Of a DNA stretch of 42,687 nt, positions 31,473 to 40,421 are shown piece by piece (position 1 is the stretch's first letter; the number at the start of each line of letters is the position of its first letter). The DNA is from CAZEQD01 sp964514305 (lineage in GTDB: Bacteria; Acidobacteriota; Aminicenantia; Aminicenantales; Aminicenantaceae): positions 1 through 42,687 of the forward strand of contig CAZEQD010000013.1 in NCBI GenBank assembly GCA_964514305.1, given 5' to 3'. A program made the position numbers and the translations under genes. The notes beneath the pieces are model-generated. The model saw nothing but the letters and a program-made list of their open reading frames with translations. It made no database searches and had not been told where the DNA came from.

Positions 31473-31883
31473 TTATTTCTTAGCTTTGGCTTTTGTTTTC
31501 TCTTTTTTCTTTTCTTTTTTCTTAAATTCAGAACCAACCAGTTCAAACATGGCCATCTCTGCTCCATCACCAGAGCGGGGACCAAGCTTGACTATCCTGG
31601 TATAACCTCCTGGCCGCTCGCTAAAACGAGGGCCGATTTCTTCAAAAAGTTTTCTTACGGCCTCTTTTTTAAAAATAAACTTTAAAGCTAAGCGCCGGCT
31701 GTGAAGGGTATCCTTTTTGGCCAAGGTAATCATCTTTTCAGCCAAAGGCCGGGCAGCTTTTGCCTTAGCTAAGGTAGTCCTAATTCTTTCTTTTTCCAAA
31801 AGAGATGTAACCAGATTGCGCAGCAAAGCCCGCCGCTGAGCTGTTGGCCGTCTTAGCTTCTTACCTTTTACCCTATGCCTCAT
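31473..31883 (-). CDS. rplQ: Ribosomal protein L17
   Basis: A 136-residue large-subunit protein, the last gene of the alpha operon. 'MRHRVKGKKLRRPTAQRRAL' and 'GYTRIVKLGPRSGDGAEMAM' identify it. The C-terminal 20 residues are a Lys/Glu-rich tail (ending 'KEKTKAKAKK') beyond the usual core. The start overlaps the end of rpoA by 4 nt, so the two are coupled. Confidence 0.97.
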   Translation of the reverse strand: MRHRVKGKKLRRPTAQRRALLRNLVTSLLEKERIRTTLAKAKAARPLAEKMITLAKKDTLHSRRLALKFIFKKEAVRKLFEEIGPRFSERPGGYTRIVKLGPRSGDGAEMAMFELVGSEFKKKEKKKEKTKAKAKK

Positions 31884-32908
31884 TCATTAGCTCCTTCTAC
31901 TTTAACTTCTTCTTTTTCGCCTTTTATCTTTTCTAAAAGCTTTGGATGTAAATCTAAATTTAAACCTAACCCCAGTTCCTGGAGGGTTTCTTTAATTTCA
32001 GCTAGGGACTTGCGGCCAAAATTTTTGGTTTTTAATAGGTCATCTTCTGTTTTCTGGACTAGCTCGTATATTTTTTCAATACCAGCCGCCCGAAGACAGT
32101 TATTCGACCTAACCGAAAGCTCGAGATGATCTATAGTTTTAGAAAGGATATCTATTTGAGACAAATAAGGGATCTCTTTTTTAGTTACAGCTTCTTCTCT
32201 TTTCAGAGGTTCATCAATGACATTAAGAAAAATCACCAGATGATCTCTTAATATCTTAGCAGCTTGGGCAATAGCCTCTTGAGGCGAGATGGCTCCAGTT
32301 GTCCAGACTTCCATAGTTAGATTCTCATATTCAATTCTCTTACCAACTCTAGCCGGAGTGATGGTGTAGTTGACCTTGCGAATAGGAGAATGAGAAGAGT
32401 CAATGGGGATAAAATCTACACTTAGGTTCTCGTCGAAATTTTGATCGGCTGGTATATAACCTCTATTATTTTTAACTATCATTTCAATATCTAATTTGCC
32501 GTCTTTATCCAAAGAAGCAATATGAATATCCGGATTCAATATTTCAATATCAGAATCGTGGACAATATCAGCTGCTTTAGCTTCTGAGGGTCCTTCTTTT
32601 TTTAAAGTCATCGTCTTTGACTCTTTGCCTTTTAGCTTTAAAGGGATACTCTTTAAGTTTAAAATGATATCTGTTACATCTTCAACTACGCCCGGTATTG
32701 TAGAAAATTCATGAAGAACACCCTGAATTCGAACGTTAGTAATGGCTGCTCCGGTTACGGAAGAAAGTAAAATTCGGCGCAGAGCATTACCGACAGTAAT
32801 CCCATAACCTCTTTCAAAAGGTTGGGCAGAAAATTTACCATATTTATCAGTTAAAGTTTCATAATCACATTCAAGGTATTTCGGCCTCTGAAATCCTGTT
32901 TCAGTCAT
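31880..32908 (-). CDS. rpoA: RNA polymerase alpha subunit
   Basis: A 342-residue subunit that nucleates polymerase assembly and contacts UP elements and activators. The N-terminal dimerisation domain (to about residue 235) shows 'PFERGYGITVGNALRRILLS'. After a linker, the C-terminal domain (about 265-325) contains 'LELSVRSNNCLRAAGI' and 'KNFGRKSLAEIKETL', typical of alpha-CTD, so activator contacts are likely normal. The ribosome site AAGGAGG is strong. It lies 89 bp after rpsD, the largest gap within the cluster. It overlaps rplQ by 4 nt. Confidence 0.98.
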   Translation of the reverse strand: MTETGFQRPKYLECDYETLTDKYGKFSAQPFERGYGITVGNALRRILLSSVTGAAITNVRIQGVLHEFSTIPGVVEDVTDIILNLKSIPLKLKGKESKTMTLKKEGPSEAKAADIVHDSDIEILNPDIHIASLDKDGKLDIEMIVKNNRGYIPADQNFDENLSVDFIPIDSSHSPIRKVNYTITPARVGKRIEYENLTMEVWTTGAISPQEAIAQAAKILRDHLVIFLNVIDEPLKREEAVTKKEIPYLSQIDILSKTIDHLELSVRSNNCLRAAGIEKIYELVQKTEDDLLKTKNFGRKSLAEIKETLQELGLGLNLDLHPKLLEKIKGEKEEVKVEGANE

Positions 32909-32997
32909 AACGCCTCCTTTTTACTCATGTTACTAACTTCTATGTCTTCAGCAACAAAGATTAAACCTTTCTTTAATCCCAGTGGTCCTAAATTATT

Positions 32998-33624
32998 TTA
33001 TTTTGAATATAACTCAACCACCAGGTGTTCCTCGACTGGGACAGTTATATCTTCTCTTGTAGGCAGAGCCAGAACCTTGATTTCCATTTTCTCTCTATCT
33101 ATTTCTAACCAGCCGGGAACAGTTTTGTTTTTATTAAAATCAACAATAGCTTTTAGTTCTTCATTTTTGGCAGCTCTTTCTTTAAACGAAATTACATCGC
33201 CTTTGTTGACCAAAAATGAGGGGATATTAACTTTTCGCTGATTGACCAGAAAATGCCCATGACTAACTAATTGTCTAGCGTGGGCTCGAGAATGAGAAAA
33301 ACCAGCTATATAAACAACATTATCAAGTCTTCTTTCCAAAGCTATCAGCAGGTTTTCACCGGTAATACCTCTTTTTCTCTCGGCTCTCTGGAAAAACAAA
33401 CGAAACTGTCTCTCAGACATCCCGTAATATCTCTTGAGTTTTTGCTTTTCTCTTAATTGAAGTCCATAACCCAGAATTCTTCTTCTCATTCTCCCATGTT
33501 CACCGGGAGGATATGGCCTTCTCTCTATTGGGCATTTTTCAGTTAAACACTTATTCCCTTTTAAAAAGAGTTTAACTCTTTCTGCTCGACAAAGCCTACA
33601 TACAGAGTCTCTAAATCTGGCCAT
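32998..33624 (-). CDS. rpsD: Ribosomal protein S4, zinc-binding (C+) form
   Basis: A 208-residue primary 16S-binding protein. The N-terminus has Cys9, Cys12, Cys26 and Cys31 ('VCRLCRAE', 'KCLTEKC'), the zinc-binding form; many bacteria have a Cys-free S4. The S4 RNA-binding domain follows ('RRLDNVVYIAGFSHSRAHAR', then 'QLVSHGHFLVNQ'). It lies 30 bp after rpsK; S4 is the usual autoregulator of the alpha operon. Confidence 0.97.
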   Translation of the reverse strand: MARFRDSVCRLCRAERVKLFLKGNKCLTEKCPIERRPYPPGEHGRMRRRILGYGLQLREKQKLKRYYGMSERQFRLFFQRAERKRGITGENLLIALERRLDNVVYIAGFSHSRAHARQLVSHGHFLVNQRKVNIPSFLVNKGDVISFKERAAKNEELKAIVDFNKNKTVPGWLEIDREKMEIKVLALPTREDITVPVEEHLVVELYSK

Positions 33625-33654
33625 TATTATCTCCTTAGTTATTCACCTCTATCT

Positions 33655-34047
33655 TTAAACCCTTCTTCTCTTGCGGACCCGACAGCCATTGTGAGGAATG
33701 GGCGTAATATCTCTGATTGATTTTATTTCTAAACCTTCAGCTTGTAAAGCTCGAATGGCCGATTCTCTGCCGGCCCCTGGGCCCTTTATTTTAACATCCA
33801 CATATCTTACCCCAAACTCTTTAGCTTTAGCTGAGGCCTCTTTGGCCGCTAATTGGGCGGCAAAAGGAGTTCCTTTACGGGCTCCCTTAAATCCAGCTGT
33901 GCCAGCACTGGCCCAACAAACTGTATTTCCTTGCTGGTCGCTTATGGTTATTATGGTATTATTGAAGGTAGACTGAATATAAGCTACCCCAAAACCAATT
34001 TCTTTCTTTATTTTCTTTTTTTTAGTTTTTCTTTTGGGCCTTGGCAT
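33655..34047 (-). CDS. rpsK: Ribosomal protein S11
   Basis: A 130-residue platform protein of the small subunit. 'AYIQSTFNNTIITISDQQGN', 'CWASAGTAGFKGARKGTPFA' and the C-terminal 'PHNGCRVRKRRRV' are diagnostic. The N-terminal dozen residues are Lys-rich. A GGGAG ribosome site precedes the start, 12 bp after rpsM. Confidence 0.97.
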   Translation of the reverse strand: MPRPKRKTKKKKIKKEIGFGVAYIQSTFNNTIITISDQQGNTVCWASAGTAGFKGARKGTPFAAQLAAKEASAKAKEFGVRYVDVKIKGPGAGRESAIRALQAEGLEIKSIRDITPIPHNGCRVRKRRRV

Positions 34048-34059
34048 TTTTTTCTCCCT

Positions 34060-34434
34060 TTATTTTGATTTCAGTTTCTTTATGGAATGACCTCGAGGCC
34101 CTTTTCTACTACGTGCATTAGTCCTTGTCCTCTGCCCTCTAACTGGAAGCCTTCGCCTATGCCTCAAGCCTCGATAACAACCAATATCCATCAACCTTCT
34201 TATATGAAGGTTGATCTCTTTTCTGAGATCACCCTCTATTTTTTCTCTCTTTTCGATAATTTGCCTAATCTTGTTTATCTCATCTTCAGTCAAAGCTTTC
34301 ACTTTTTTATCTTTATCAATTTTAGCCTCTTCCAGAATTTTATTAGCTTTGGAACGGCCAATCCCATAAATATAGGTCAAGCCGATCTCAATCCTCTTCT
34401 CAGGAGGAAGGGTAATTCCTGCAATTCTTGCCAT
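34060..34434 (-). CDS. rpsM: Ribosomal protein S13
   Basis: A 124-residue small-subunit head protein that contacts the P-site tRNA and the intersubunit bridge. 'MARIAGITLPPEKRIEIGLT', 'YIYGIGRSKANKIL' and 'GLRHRRRLPVRGQRTRTNAR' are typical. It follows rpmJ by 12 bp and has GAGG upstream of the ATG. Confidence 0.97.
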   Translation of the reverse strand: MARIAGITLPPEKRIEIGLTYIYGIGRSKANKILEEAKIDKDKKVKALTEDEINKIRQIIEKREKIEGDLRKEINLHIRRLMDIGCYRGLRHRRRLPVRGQRTRTNARSRKGPRGHSIKKLKSK

Positions 34435-34446
34435 TTTTGGCCTCGC

Positions 34447-34560
34447 TTAACCTTGTCTCTGTTTGTGCTTAGGATTAGTACATATTACCCTAAGCGTTCC
34501 TTTTCTTTTGATGATGCGACAGTTTCGGCAAATCTTTTTTACAGAAGCTCTGACTTTCAT
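34447..34560 (-). CDS. rpmJ: Ribosomal protein L36, zinc-binding form
   Basis: A 37-residue protein read directly from the sequence between infA and rpsM. It starts 'MKVRASVKKICRNCRIIKRK' and ends 'HKQRQG'. Cys11, Cys14, Cys27 and His32 form the zinc ribbon of the C+ type. The position infA-rpmJ-rpsM is canonical. Confidence 0.96.
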   Translation of the reverse strand: MKVRASVKKICRNCRIIKRKGTLRVICTNPKHKQRQG

Positions 34561-34571
34561 TTTCTCTTCCT

Positions 34572-34790
34572 TTATTTAAATCGATAAGTTATTCTTCCTT
34601 TAGTTAAATCATAAGGAGAAAGCTCGATTAAGACCCTATCCCCGGGCAGGATTCTGATGAAATGTTTTCTCATCCTGCCTGAAATATGGGCCAGAATTTT
34701 ATGCTTGTTGGCCAGCTCTACCCGGAACATTGCATTAGGAAGGGTCTCGATTACTACACCTTCGGTTTCAATAACATCGCCTTTAGGCAT
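34572..34790 (-). CDS. infA: Translation initiation factor IF-1
   Basis: A 72-residue OB-fold factor occupying the ribosomal A site during initiation. It starts at 34790 with 'MPKGDVIETEGVVIETLPNA' after a strong AGGGAGGG ribosome site. An upstream in-frame ATG at 34829 would add 13 residues foreign to the family, so it is rejected. The start overlaps the end of map by 8 nt, suggesting coupled translation. Confidence 0.96.
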   Translation of the reverse strand: MPKGDVIETEGVVIETLPNAMFRVELANKHKILAHISGRMRKHFIRILPGDRVLIELSPYDLTKGRITYRFK

Positions 34791-35574
34791 GGTGACCCTC
34801 CCTCTTGTAAAGCTCAACCTTATCTTCATCTAAGGCACTTAATATCTCCAGCCCCTTTTCGCTTAAAGCTACAGTATGTTCAAAATGAGCTGATAAGCTT
34901 CTATCTCTGGTAACAGCTGTCCAGTTATCATTTAAAATTTCCACCTGCCAATCCCCGATAGATATCATCGGCTCTATAGCCAAGACCAAGCCTTTTCTGA
35001 TTTTAGGTCCATGCCCAGGCTGACCAAAATTAGGGACTTGAGGTTCCTCATGAAGGTCCATTCCAATCCCATGACCGACGAAGGACCGGATGACTGAGAA
35101 TCCTTGGGATTCAACATATGTTTGAACGGCATGAGAAATATCTGATATCCTATTCCCTTCTTTCATATATTCAATGCCTTTGTAAAAAGCCCTCTCGACG
35201 ACAGCAATAAGCCGGCGGGCTTTTTCTGTAATTTTCCCAACAGGACAGGTGACAGCCGCATCTCCATAATACCCTTGGTAAATTACGCCAAAATCTAAAC
35301 TGATTATATCGCCCTCCCGCAGCCTCCGCGAAGAAGGAATACCATGAACAATCTCTTCATTAATTGAAGTACAAAGAGAAGCCGGGTAACCCCGATATCC
35401 TTTAAAAGCGGGGAGAGCTCCCATCTCCTTGGCTCTTATTTCTGCATAGTGATCCAGATCTTTGGTCTGGACCTGAGGCTTAATCATTTCTTTTAGCTCT
35501 GAGAGAATTTTAGCTACAATTTGGTTGCTGGTTTTGATTGCCCGAATCTCTTCCTGACTTTTATAAACGATCAT
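34783..35574 (-). CDS. map: Methionine aminopeptidase, type I
   Basis: A 263-residue dinuclear metallopeptidase that removes the initiator Met. The metal ligands are visible in 'ISLDFGVIYQGYYGDAAVTC' (two Asp), 'GHGIGMDLHEEP' (His), 'LAIEPMIS' (Glu) and 'SAHFEHTVAL' (Glu). No N-terminal zinc-finger extension is present. The C-terminal about 15 residues are extra. It overlaps adk by 4 nt and infA by 8 nt, the usual secY-adk-map-infA arrangement. Confidence 0.96.
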   Translation of the reverse strand: MIVYKSQEEIRAIKTSNQIVAKILSELKEMIKPQVQTKDLDHYAEIRAKEMGALPAFKGYRGYPASLCTSINEEIVHGIPSSRRLREGDIISLDFGVIYQGYYGDAAVTCPVGKITEKARRLIAVVERAFYKGIEYMKEGNRISDISHAVQTYVESQGFSVIRSFVGHGIGMDLHEEPQVPNFGQPGHGPKIRKGLVLAIEPMISIGDWQVEILNDNWTAVTRDRSLSAHFEHTVALSEKGLEILSALDEDKVELYKREGHHA

Positions 35575-36242
35575 TTTACTGCCTCATTTTTTCTGAAAAG
35601 AGTTTCTTCTCTATCTAAAATAGCTTTTATTCTCTGGAATACTTGCTCTATTTCTCCTTGGCCATTTATTACTCTCAGAACTCCTTTTTGATAATAATAG
35701 TCTATTAATTTTTCAGTTTGAAGATGATAAACTCTTAATCTTTCTTTAATGATTTCTGGCTCATCATCATCTCGACGCCTAAGCTGACCATCACAAATAT
35801 CACAAATACCCTCATGTTTAGGAGGATTAATTAAAAGATTGTAAATGGCCCCACAATTAGAACAAATACGGCGGGCACTTAAACGCTTAACGATCTCCTC
35901 CTCATCTATCTGAATATCAATCACTAATTCCCTGCGTCCTAGATCAATTTCCTCTAAGGCGTTGGCCTGATGTATATTGCGAGGAAATCCATCTAAAATG
36001 TAGCCAGAATGACAGTCAGGTTTTCCGATTCTCTCTTTTATCATGGCAATAACAAGATCATCCTTTACTAGTTTTCCTTGATTCATAAAAGCTTGGGCTT
36101 TTTTCCCTAAAGAAGTTCCTTTTTGGACAGCTTGCCTCAAAATATCTCCAGCTACTATTCGCGGCAAATGATATTCCTTTGCCATCAACTCACCTTGAGT
36201 ACCTTTGCCGCAACCTGGAGGTCCAAGGAGAATAATTCTCAT
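35571..36242 (-). CDS. adk: Adenylate kinase, zinc-lid form
   Basis: A 223-residue kinase (ATP + AMP to 2 ADP). The P-loop 'LLGPPGCGKGTQ' opens the protein, and 'GYILDGFPRNIHQANAL' marks the AMP-binding region. The lid carries four Cys ('RRICSNCGAIYN', 'HEGICDICDGQLRRRDDD') and so should bind a structural zinc. It overlaps secY and map by 4 nt each. Confidence 0.97.
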   Translation of the reverse strand: MRIILLGPPGCGKGTQGELMAKEYHLPRIVAGDILRQAVQKGTSLGKKAQAFMNQGKLVKDDLVIAMIKERIGKPDCHSGYILDGFPRNIHQANALEEIDLGRRELVIDIQIDEEEIVKRLSARRICSNCGAIYNLLINPPKHEGICDICDGQLRRRDDDEPEIIKERLRVYHLQTEKLIDYYYQKGVLRVINGQGEIEQVFQRIKAILDREETLFRKNEAVK

Positions 36243-37621
36243 CTTCTTCTTCCCCTAATTCTACCTCTTCTCATAAAACCATCATAATGGCGCATAACCA
36301 GCTGAGCTTCAATCTGTTGGAGTGTATCCATAGCCACCCCAACTACAATTAGAATGGATGTCCCGCCAAAATAAAAATTGACATTTAAACCCTGGGTAAT
36401 CCACTTAGGCAAATTGGTTTCTAAAAAACTACCAATAAAAGGCAGGGTGTGAACTTTAAAACCAGTGATCAAAAATTCAGGTAGAATGGCTATAGCGGCC
36501 AAATAAATGGCTCCAACCAAGGTAATTCGGGAGAGGACACCATCTATAAAATCTGAAGTATTTTTCCCTGGTCTAATACCTGGAATAAAGCCTCCATATT
36601 TTCTTAAATTATCAGCCACATCAGCTGGATTAAAAATGATAGAAACATAAAAATAAGTGAAGAAAATGATAGAAATAATATACAACAAATTATAAAGAGG
36701 CATGCCTAAGGAAAATTGTTGAGCGATACTCTGGAAGGCAGGAATTTTAATCAACTGAGCTACGGTTGAAGGTATAGTAATGACCGAAGCTGCAAAAATT
36801 ATGGGGATTACCCCGCCAGTATTTACCCTTAAAGGAAGGTGAGTACTCTGACCACCATAGATTTTCCGGCCAACCACTCTTTTAGCATAGGAAACAGGTA
36901 TTCGCCGTTGCCCTCGTTCAACAAAGACAATAACAGCTATTACAGCTAGCATTAAAGCTACCAAAAATATTAAGCGTAAAGGAGACATTTCTCCTGTTCG
37001 TAATCCTGATAACACACTGTTTATCCCTTGCGGCAATCCGACCACAATGCCAGCAAAAATGATCAGAGATATACCGTTGCCAATACCTCTATCTGAAATT
37101 TGCTCACCTAACCACATAATAAAAACTGTACCCGTAGTTAGAGTAAGAACGGTTAAAAATTTAAATCCCCAGCCTGGATTGGGCACTATCGGAGCTCCTC
37201 CTGGACTGGTCAATCTCTCCAAAAATAAACTGATTCCAAAGGCTTGAATGACACAAATTATAATAGTTCCATAACGAGTGTATTGAGTAATCTTTTTTCT
37301 TCCCAGTTCTCCTTCTTTAGATAATCTCTCTAAATAAGGCCAAACAACTTGCAGAAGCTGAAGGATAATAGAAGCACTGATATAAGGCATGATGCCCAAA
37401 GCAAAAATGGTCATCCGGGACATGTTCCTACCTGAGAAAAGATCAACAAAACCTAAAATTGTGCCTTTTTGAGACTCCCAGAACTCAGCCAAAGCTGTGG
37501 CACTTATGCCAGGATTAGGAATCTGAGCTCCTATACGATAAACGGCCAAAAGAGCTAAAGTAAAAATGATCCTCTTCCGTAAATCAGGAATACTAAAAAT
37601 GTTACGTATGCTTTCCAGCAT
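36239..37621 (-). CDS. secY: Preprotein translocase subunit SecY
   Basis: A 460-residue, ten-helix channel protein of the Sec pathway. It shows 'RIGAQIPNPGISATALAEFW', 'MSRMTIFALGIMPYISASII', 'GNGISLIIFAGIVVGLPQG', 'RRIPVSYAKRVVGRKIYGGQ' and the late loop 'NPADVADNLRKYGGFIPGIR'. These cover the plug, the cytosolic loops and the ribosome-docking region. The length is a little above average. It adjoins rplO with a 1-nt overlap and adk with 4 nt. Confidence 0.98.
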   Translation of the reverse strand: MLESIRNIFSIPDLRKRIIFTLALLAVYRIGAQIPNPGISATALAEFWESQKGTILGFVDLFSGRNMSRMTIFALGIMPYISASIILQLLQVVWPYLERLSKEGELGRKKITQYTRYGTIIICVIQAFGISLFLERLTSPGGAPIVPNPGWGFKFLTVLTLTTGTVFIMWLGEQISDRGIGNGISLIIFAGIVVGLPQGINSVLSGLRTGEMSPLRLIFLVALMLAVIAVIVFVERGQRRIPVSYAKRVVGRKIYGGQSTHLPLRVNTGGVIPIIFAASVITIPSTVAQLIKIPAFQSIAQQFSLGMPLYNLLYIISIIFFTYFYVSIIFNPADVADNLRKYGGFIPGIRPGKNTSDFIDGVLSRITLVGAIYLAAIAILPEFLITGFKVHTLPFIGSFLETNLPKWITQGLNVNFYFGGTSILIVVGVAMDTLQQIEAQLVMRHYDGFMRRGRIRGRRR

Positions 37622-38067
37622 CAGACTCTTCCTATTATAATAGCTTTGCCTCCAGCTTCTTCGATCTTCTTTTGAGCAGAACGGGAAAATTTATGAGCAT
37701 ATATATTTTTGGGAGAGGAAATATTCCCCTTTCCCAATATTTTCACTTTTTCTTCAATTTTTTTAACCAAACCGGCTTTGATCATATCTTCAATTTTGAC
37801 TTCTTTCTTTTCGATTTTATCTAATCTATTCAAATTGACTTCTCTATATTCCTTTTTAAAAATGTTGGTAAATCCTCTCTTAGGAAGACGCCGATGCAGG
37901 GGCATCTGGCCTCCCTCGAAGCCTCTTTTACTAGAATAGCCGCTAATTGATTTCTGCCCTTTTGTACCTCGCCCGGCTGTTTTACCTTTTCCTGAACCAG
38001 GCCCCCGGCCCACTCTTCTTTTCTTTTTGCGGGAATTCTGAGCTGGGTGAAGATCATTTAATTTCAT
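37621..38067 (-). CDS. rplO: Ribosomal protein L15
   Basis: A 148-residue late-assembly large-subunit protein. The Gly/Lys-rich start 'KKKRRVGRGPGSGKGKTAGR' and 'GYSSKRGFEGGQMPLHRRLP' are diagnostic; the globular C-terminal domain follows. It overlaps rpmD by 4 nt. Confidence 0.97.
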   Translation of the reverse strand: MKLNDLHPAQNSRKKKRRVGRGPGSGKGKTAGRGTKGQKSISGYSSKRGFEGGQMPLHRRLPKRGFTNIFKKEYREVNLNRLDKIEKKEVKIEDMIKAGLVKKIEEKVKILGKGNISSPKNIYAHKFSRSAQKKIEEAGGKAIIIGRV

Positions 38068-38327
38068 TTCTTGTCCACTGCCTCCACTTTGACTAAATGT
38101 TGAACTTTATAAATCATGCCCCGGATCTCCGGGCAATCTTTATGAATCATTTCTGAATTTACCTTTCTCAAACCGAGTCCTTTAACTACTTCTCTTTGAT
38201 AAGCAGGATGGCCTATAAGACTTCTCACTAATTTTACCTTAATTAGATTAGAGGCAGATTTGTGGCTTTTACCAGTTTTCCCTATTTCTTTTTTAGTCAT
38301 TTCTAGCTCTTTTTTCTTTATTGCCAT
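38064..38327 (-). CDS. rpmD: Ribosomal protein L30
   Basis: The L30 core begins near residue 28 ('LIKVKLVRSLIGHPAYQREV', 'KGLGLRKVNSEMIHKD'). The frame adds a Lys-rich N-terminal stretch of about 27 residues not usual for L30 (about 60 residues). A later ATG at 38300 would still leave 18. Neither start has a good ribosome site, so the start is uncertain. It overlaps rpsE by 10 nt. Confidence 0.92.
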   Translation of the reverse strand: MAIKKKELEMTKKEIGKTGKSHKSASNLIKVKLVRSLIGHPAYQREVVKGLGLRKVNSEMIHKDCPEIRGMIYKVQHLVKVEAVDKK

Positions 38328-38833
38328 ATCGATTCTTTAGGCTTTCCTCTTTTTTTAGAGACCAATTCTGGACTCTTTATATTTCTCAAAGCATTCATAG
38401 TCGCATGAGCTACGCTTATGGGGTTATTACTTCTTACAGATTTAGTTAGTATATCTTTAATGCCGGCTAATTCCATAATTACTCTGACCGCCCCGCCAGC
38501 AATAACACCAGTTCCCTTAGATGCTGGCCGCAGTATAACCACCCCACCTCCAGCTTCACCTTTAACCGCATGAGGAATAGATGTTTCAGCCAAAGGCACC
38601 TCAATCAAATTTTTTTTGGCATCCTGAACAGCTTTGGCTATGGCCACCGGTACCTCTCTGGCTTTGCCTTTGCCAACTCCGACCAAACCATTTCCATCTC
38701 CAGCGGCCACTAAAGCTGAAAAACTTAAATTTTTGCCTCCTTTAACAACTTTGGTCACTCTCCTTATAGAAATAACCTGATCTTTTAATTCAATTTCTTG
38801 TTCTTCGACTTCTTTGTTTTCATCTTCAACCAC
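38318..38833 (-). CDS. rpsE: Ribosomal protein S5
   Basis: A 171-residue small-subunit fidelity protein. 'VISIRRVTKVVKGGKNLSFS', 'GNGLVGVGKGKAREVPVAI' and 'PASKGTGVIAGGAVRVIMEL' are typical. The first 15 residues are an acidic extension before the core. An AAAGGAGG-like ribosome site precedes the ATG, 30 bp after rplR. Confidence 0.97.
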   Translation of the reverse strand: MVEDENKEVEEQEIELKDQVISIRRVTKVVKGGKNLSFSALVAAGDGNGLVGVGKGKAREVPVAIAKAVQDAKKNLIEVPLAETSIPHAVKGEAGGGVVILRPASKGTGVIAGGAVRVIMELAGIKDILTKSVRSNNPISVAHATMNALRNIKSPELVSKKRGKPKESIWQ

Positions 38834-38863
38834 TTGATCTCCTCCTTTAACTTTTCCTCCAGA

Positions 38864-39238
38864 CTAAAATTTAAGTCCTCCCTTCCTCATAGCTTCTGCC
38901 AAAGCTTTAACTCGGCCATGATAAGGGTACGCTCCTCTATCAAAGACAATCCTGCTAATCTTTTTCTGCTGTAGTTTTTTGGCCATTATGTCTCCCAAAA
39001 TTCTAGAGGCCTCTATGTTTTTATAATTTTTTTGCTTTTCCTTGAATTCCTTTTCTAATGTAGAAGCTGAAACGATTACCTGGCTCTGTTCATCATCTAT
39101 GGCTTGAGTATAAAGATAACGATTACTCTTAAAAATAAAGACTCTAGGGCATAAAGAAGTGCCTTTTACTTTCTTTCTTATTCTTTTTCTGATGCGCTCT
39201 CTAGATTTCTTCTTGAGCTCAACTTTATCTTTATACAC
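38864..39238 (-). CDS. rplR: Ribosomal protein L18
   Basis: A 124-residue 5S rRNA-binding protein. 'KKSRERIRKRIRKKVKGT', 'LCPRVFIFKSNRYLYTQAID' and 'VFDRGAYPYHGRVKALAEAM' identify it. Overlaps rplF by 8 nt. Confidence 0.97.
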   Translation of the reverse strand: MYKDKVELKKKSRERIRKRIRKKVKGTSLCPRVFIFKSNRYLYTQAIDDEQSQVIVSASTLEKEFKEKQKNYKNIEASRILGDIMAKKLQQKKISRIVFDRGAYPYHGRVKALAEAMRKGGLKF

Positions 39239-39776
39239 CGCTTACCCCCGCTTTTCTTTCCTTTTTGATTAAGCGTTCACCTACATAGCGAATTCCCTTT
39301 TGTTTATAGGGGTCAGGCCGCCGAAATCTTCGTATCTCTTCGGCCACCTGTCCTACTCTCTGTTTATCAATACCTTTTACAGTAATCAGAGTAGGTTTTT
39401 CTAAGACAATTTCGATATCGTTTGGTATATTGTATATAACAGGTTTGGAATAACCCAAACTTAACTCGAGCTTATCTCTTTCTAATTTCGCTCGATAGCC
39501 AACCCCTACTATCTCCAGTTGTTTGGAGAATCCTGAAGAAACACCGATAACAGCATTATATACCAGGCTCCGATTTAATCCATGAAAACAGCGCTGTTTT
39601 TTAGAATCATCTGACCTGGATAAAATCAGATTATTATTCTCAACCTTGGCCCGAATGCCAGGAAATAGAGGCGAAGTCAATTTCCCCTTTGGACCTTCGA
39701 CTTCAATTTTATCAGCTAAGATATTAATTTTTACTCCTTGGGACAAAGGAATGGGTTGTTTTCCTACTCTTGACAT
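39231..39776 (-). CDS. rplF: Ribosomal protein L6
   Basis: A 181-residue two-domain protein near the GTPase centre. 'MSRVGKQPIPLSQGVKI', 'VEGPKGKLTSPLFPGI' and the C-terminal 'RRPDPYKQKGIRYVGERLIK' are diagnostic. It starts 25 bp after rpsH. Confidence 0.97.
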   Translation of the reverse strand: MSRVGKQPIPLSQGVKINILADKIEVEGPKGKLTSPLFPGIRAKVENNNLILSRSDDSKKQRCFHGLNRSLVYNAVIGVSSGFSKQLEIVGVGYRAKLERDKLELSLGYSKPVIYNIPNDIEIVLEKPTLITVKGIDKQRVGQVAEEIRRFRRPDPYKQKGIRYVGERLIKKERKAGVSGV

Positions 39777-39801
39777 ATCTTCTGCTCCTCATTCATTAGT
39801 G

Positions 39802-40200
39802 TTACCAGATATAGCATAAAACTTCTCCCCCTACTCCTAATTCTTGGCATCTTTTCCCTGTAATTACTCCTTGAGAAGTGGAAATAATGGCTATCCCCAA
39901 GCCATCTAAAACTTGAGGAATATTATCACGGTCACAATAGATTCGACAGCCAGGCCGACTGACACGGCGCAATCCCGAGATAACGCTTTCGTTATTTTCG
40001 CTATACTTAAGCACCAGTATTAGCACTCCCTGTTTATTATCATCTATAACCTTAAAATTTTTTATATAACCTTCATCTTTTAAAATCTTAGCTATCTCAA
40101 CTTTTATCCTGGAAGCAGGTAGACTGACATCTCTCTTTTTTACACGGACTGCATTTCTTATCCTGGTCAACATATCAGCAATAGGATCACTTAAGCTCAT
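39802..40200 (-). CDS. rpsH: Ribosomal protein S8
   Basis: A 132-residue central-domain 16S binder and the usual repressor of the spc operon. 'MSLSDPIADMLTRIRNAVRV' and 'GLGIAIISTSQGVITGKRC' are diagnostic. It starts 22 bp after rpsN. Confidence 0.97.
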   Translation of the reverse strand: MSLSDPIADMLTRIRNAVRVKKRDVSLPASRIKVEIAKILKDEGYIKNFKVIDDNKQGVLILVLKYSENNESVISGLRRVSRPGCRIYCDRDNIPQVLDGLGIAIISTSQGVITGKRCQELGVGGEVLCYIW

Positions 40201-40222
40201 TTTCTCTGTCCTTTCTTAAAAT

Positions 40223-40408
40223 TTACCAAGAAGATTTAACCACTCCAGGAATTTCTCCTTTAAGGGCTAACTCACGAAAGCAAAGACGGCACATATCAAA
40301 CTTGCGATAGTAGCCGCGAGAACGTCCGCATATTCGGCATCGACTTTTTTTTCTAACCGGATATTTCGGCTCTCTCAAATATTTAGCCATACAAGACTTT
40401 CTAGCCAC
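40223..40408 (-). CDS. rpsN: Ribosomal protein S14, zinc-binding type Z
   Basis: A 61-residue protein starting at GTG 40408 ('MARKSCMAKYLREPKYPVRK') after AAGGAAGG, which fits the family length. An ATG 24 bp further upstream lies inside the rplE end and is rejected. Cys24, Cys27, Cys40 and Cys43 bind zinc; the end 'GEIPGVVKSSW' is canonical. Confidence 0.96.
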   Translation of the reverse strand: MARKSCMAKYLREPKYPVRKKSRCRICGRSRGYYRKFDMCRLCFRELALKGEIPGVVKSSW

Positions 40409-40421
40409 TTTTTCCTTCCTT

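Noticed and set aside
34087..34587. 166-codon + strand frame across rpsM and rpmJ
   Set aside because: It is antisense to two conserved ribosomal protein genes and has no ribosome site.
34791..34829. Upstream start for infA adding 13 residues
   Set aside because: The family length of 72 and the strong AGGGAGGG ribosome site both point to the ATG at 34790.
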